NCBI GenBank assembly: GCA_900767505.1
Contig: CAAFZG010000128.1
Coordinates: forward strand, 1-5,713
DNA length: 5,713 nt
DNA from: Methanomassiliicoccales archaeon
GTDB taxonomy: Archaea; Thermoplasmatota; Thermoplasmata; Methanomassiliicoccales; Methanomethylophilaceae
Direction: 5' to 3'
In this document: positions 4,791 to 5,713 of the stretch, piece after piece
Numbering within the stretch: the stretch's first letter is position 1
Layout of the letters: the number at the start of each line of letters is the position of its first letter
Translations under genes and position numbers: made by a program
The notes under the pieces: model-generated
Databases searched by the model: none
Seen by the model: only the letters and a program-made list of their open reading frames with translations
Told to the model about the DNA's origin: nothing

Positions 4791-5073
4791 TTGACAGGAT
4801 GCTTCGTATTCTGTACCGTGAAACGAGGCATATTTGCGATCAAAACTGTAAATACACATCAAAAACTGGCATTTTCGATGAATAGATCCATCCGACTGTG
4901 CAAAATGAATAATCTGCAGGGTCGGGGGTGGAAGGTAGGTCACTGGATGGAATGTTGGAAAGTAGGACCTATTTGCATCCCGAATTCATCCATAGATGCA
5001 TTGTTGCTCTGCGGAACGGAGACAGGGCATTTCTGGCCATACATGACCATGTTGTCCCTGAGACGGAGATTTG
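4791..5073. other. Intergenic stretch without a supported gene
   Basis: About 280 bases between the zinc-ribbon promoter and the aminotransferase terminator. The left part is AT-rich. Seen: an imperfect direct repeat GTGGAAGGTAGGTC / TTGGAAAGTAGGAC (4928-4941 and 4955-4968, 27 apart), a loose inverted pair TAGGTC/GACCTA (4936-4941, 4966-4971), and TGCATC/GATGCA (4974-4979, 4995-5000). A plus-strand open frame ATG 4878 to TAA 5102 (74 codons, rich in Trp and Cys, WKVG twice) has a TATA-like TAAATAC about 26 bases upstream. It lacks SD, recognisable motifs and the GC-rich third positions of its neighbours, and it runs through the terminator, so it is not called a gene. No tRNA or rRNA is seen. 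Confidence 0.5.
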
Positions 5074-5111
5074 AAAAAAGGCCAGATCCCCATCTCGTGT
5101 AAGGGATGGGG
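5074..5111 (-). terminator. Hairpin plus T-run terminator of the aminotransferase gene
   Basis: On the minus strand CCCCATCCC (5111-5103) pairs with GAGATGGGG (5096-5088) as a 9-bp stem with one wobble pair and a 6-base loop. An 8-base spacer and six Ts (5079-5074) follow. It starts 14 bases after the aminotransferase TGA, which fits an end-of-transcript signal. Confidence 0.7.
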
Positions 5112-5125
5112 CATCCGGGAAGGGA

Positions 5126-5713
5126 TCAGGCATCATGCCTGTTGATGAATTTTTCGAGTTTGTCGTACGCTTCCTCAAGATACTCCATCTGGGGGAGCGT
5201 GATCGTCCTGAAGTGGCCTGAACCGAACTCGGGGTCGAATCCCGAACCGTGGACCAGGACGACTCCCTCCTCCCTTATCAGGTCCAGGACGAAGTCCTTG
5301 TCCGTCTTCCACTGGGTTCCGTTCAGATCGACCTTCGGGAACATGTAGAATGCGCCTTTTGCACGGTTGGTGCTTATCCTGGGGATCTCGTTGAGCCTCT
5401 CGAACGAGTATTCCGATCTCTCCCTGAGCTTCCTGTTCAGGTCTTCGATGTATCCCTGAGGTCCCTGGAGGGATGCTCTGGCTGCCGCCTGACAGGGGAC
5501 GTTGGCACAGATCCTTGCGCGGAACTGCTTCATCATGCCTTCTCTGATCTCGTCCATCAGGCCGTATTTGTCCATGAAGTAGCAGTAGCCCATCCTCCAT
5601 CCGGGCATGAGGTTGACCTTGGAGAATCCGTTGAATATGACACGGGGGACGTCATCGGACAGCCTGGATGCCGAGTAGAAATCGCCTTCCATGATGATCT
5701 TGTCGTAGATCTC
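5126..5713 (-). CDS. Class I aminotransferase, C-terminal part (alanine/aspartate type; runs off right edge)
   Basis: PLP-dependent transaminase of fold type I; 195 residues, about the C-terminal half of a family of roughly 390. The fragment opens in EIYDKII, the strand after the cofactor aspartate. It then has VIFNGFSKVNLMPGWRMGY with the Schiff-base lysine (fragment residue 32), the downstream arginine of the same motif, FYMFPKVD, and a C-terminal VVLVHGSGFDPEFGSGHFR whose arginine binds the substrate carboxylate. The ending (VHG-GF, HFR, TLP, LEEA..KLEKF) resembles alanine aminotransferases of the AlaA type more than classical AspC, but the substrate cannot be fixed from half a protein. 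It ends in TGA and is followed by its own terminator. The start and promoter are outside the window. Confidence 0.92.
   Translation of the reverse strand, partial: EIYDKIIMEGDFYSASRLSDDVPRVIFNGFSKVNLMPGWRMGYCYFMDKYGLMDEIREGMMKQFRARICANVPCQAAARASLQGPQGYIEDLNRKLRERSEYSFERLNEIPRISTNRAKGAFYMFPKVDLNGTQWKTDKDFVLDLIREEGVVLVHGSGFDPEFGSGHFRTITLPQMEYLEEAYDKLEKFINRHDA

Noticed and set aside
4757..4843. Longer zinc-ribbon protein from a TTG at 4843 or ATG at 4831
   Set aside because: These starts lie upstream of the TATA box at 4779-4790, have no SD, and add sequence without a domain.
4921..5000. Repeat cluster as a CRISPR array or an insertion-sequence end
   Set aside because: There are only two imperfect short copies with no regular spacers, no target-site duplication pair and no transposase nearby.

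Overview
The window is archaeal and most likely comes from a Methanomassiliicoccales methanogen (Methanomethylophilaceae-like, class Thermoplasmata). Evidence seen: archaeal versions of riboflavin synthase (RibC), FAD synthetase (RibL), DHBP synthase and lumazine synthase; an archaeal-type serine hydroxymethyltransferase; the archaeal shikimate-entry aldolase; TATA-box promoters, two of them at a distance that predicts leaderless mRNAs; and a double zinc-ribbon/HTH protein. The order-level assignment is inference from gene styles and moderately GC-rich codon use.

Layout. (1) 1-727, minus: N-terminal part of serine hydroxymethyltransferase (glyA), running off the left edge. (2) 780-1172, minus: a 130-aa protein of unknown function with a strong Shine-Dalgarno (SD). 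(3) 1173-1355: divergent promoter region; the plus side carries a 24-bp near-perfect palindrome between TATA box and SD. (4) 1356-2147, plus: ADTH synthase-type class I aldolase (aroA'), followed by a GC-rich hairpin. (5) 2254-4281, plus: a tight four-gene riboflavin/FAD operon, ribB-ribL-ribC-ribH, with its own promoter and a hairpin plus T-run terminator. (6) 4331-4756, minus: a double zinc-ribbon plus HTH protein converging on ribH. (7) 4757-5125: an AT-richer intergenic stretch with the zinc-ribbon promoter at one end and a terminator for the next gene at the other. (8) 5126-5713, minus: C-terminal part of a class I (alanine/aspartate-type) aminotransferase, running off the right edge.

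How it works together. RibB makes the four-carbon unit (3,4-dihydroxy-2-butanone 4-phosphate) from ribulose 5-phosphate. RibH condenses it with 5-amino-6-ribitylaminouracil to 6,7-dimethyl-8-ribityllumazine. RibC dismutates two of these to riboflavin. RibL adenylylates FMN to FAD. The riboflavin kinase (RibK) and the GTP-to-pyrimidine branch are not in the window. The flanking genes are amino-acid and one-carbon metabolism (SHMT, shikimate entry, aminotransferase) in separate transcription units.

No mobile element, CRISPR array, tRNA or rRNA is visible. Most of the window is conserved housekeeping metabolism. The best leads are regulatory (the aroA' palindrome and the repeats before ribB) and the two poorly characterised small proteins.
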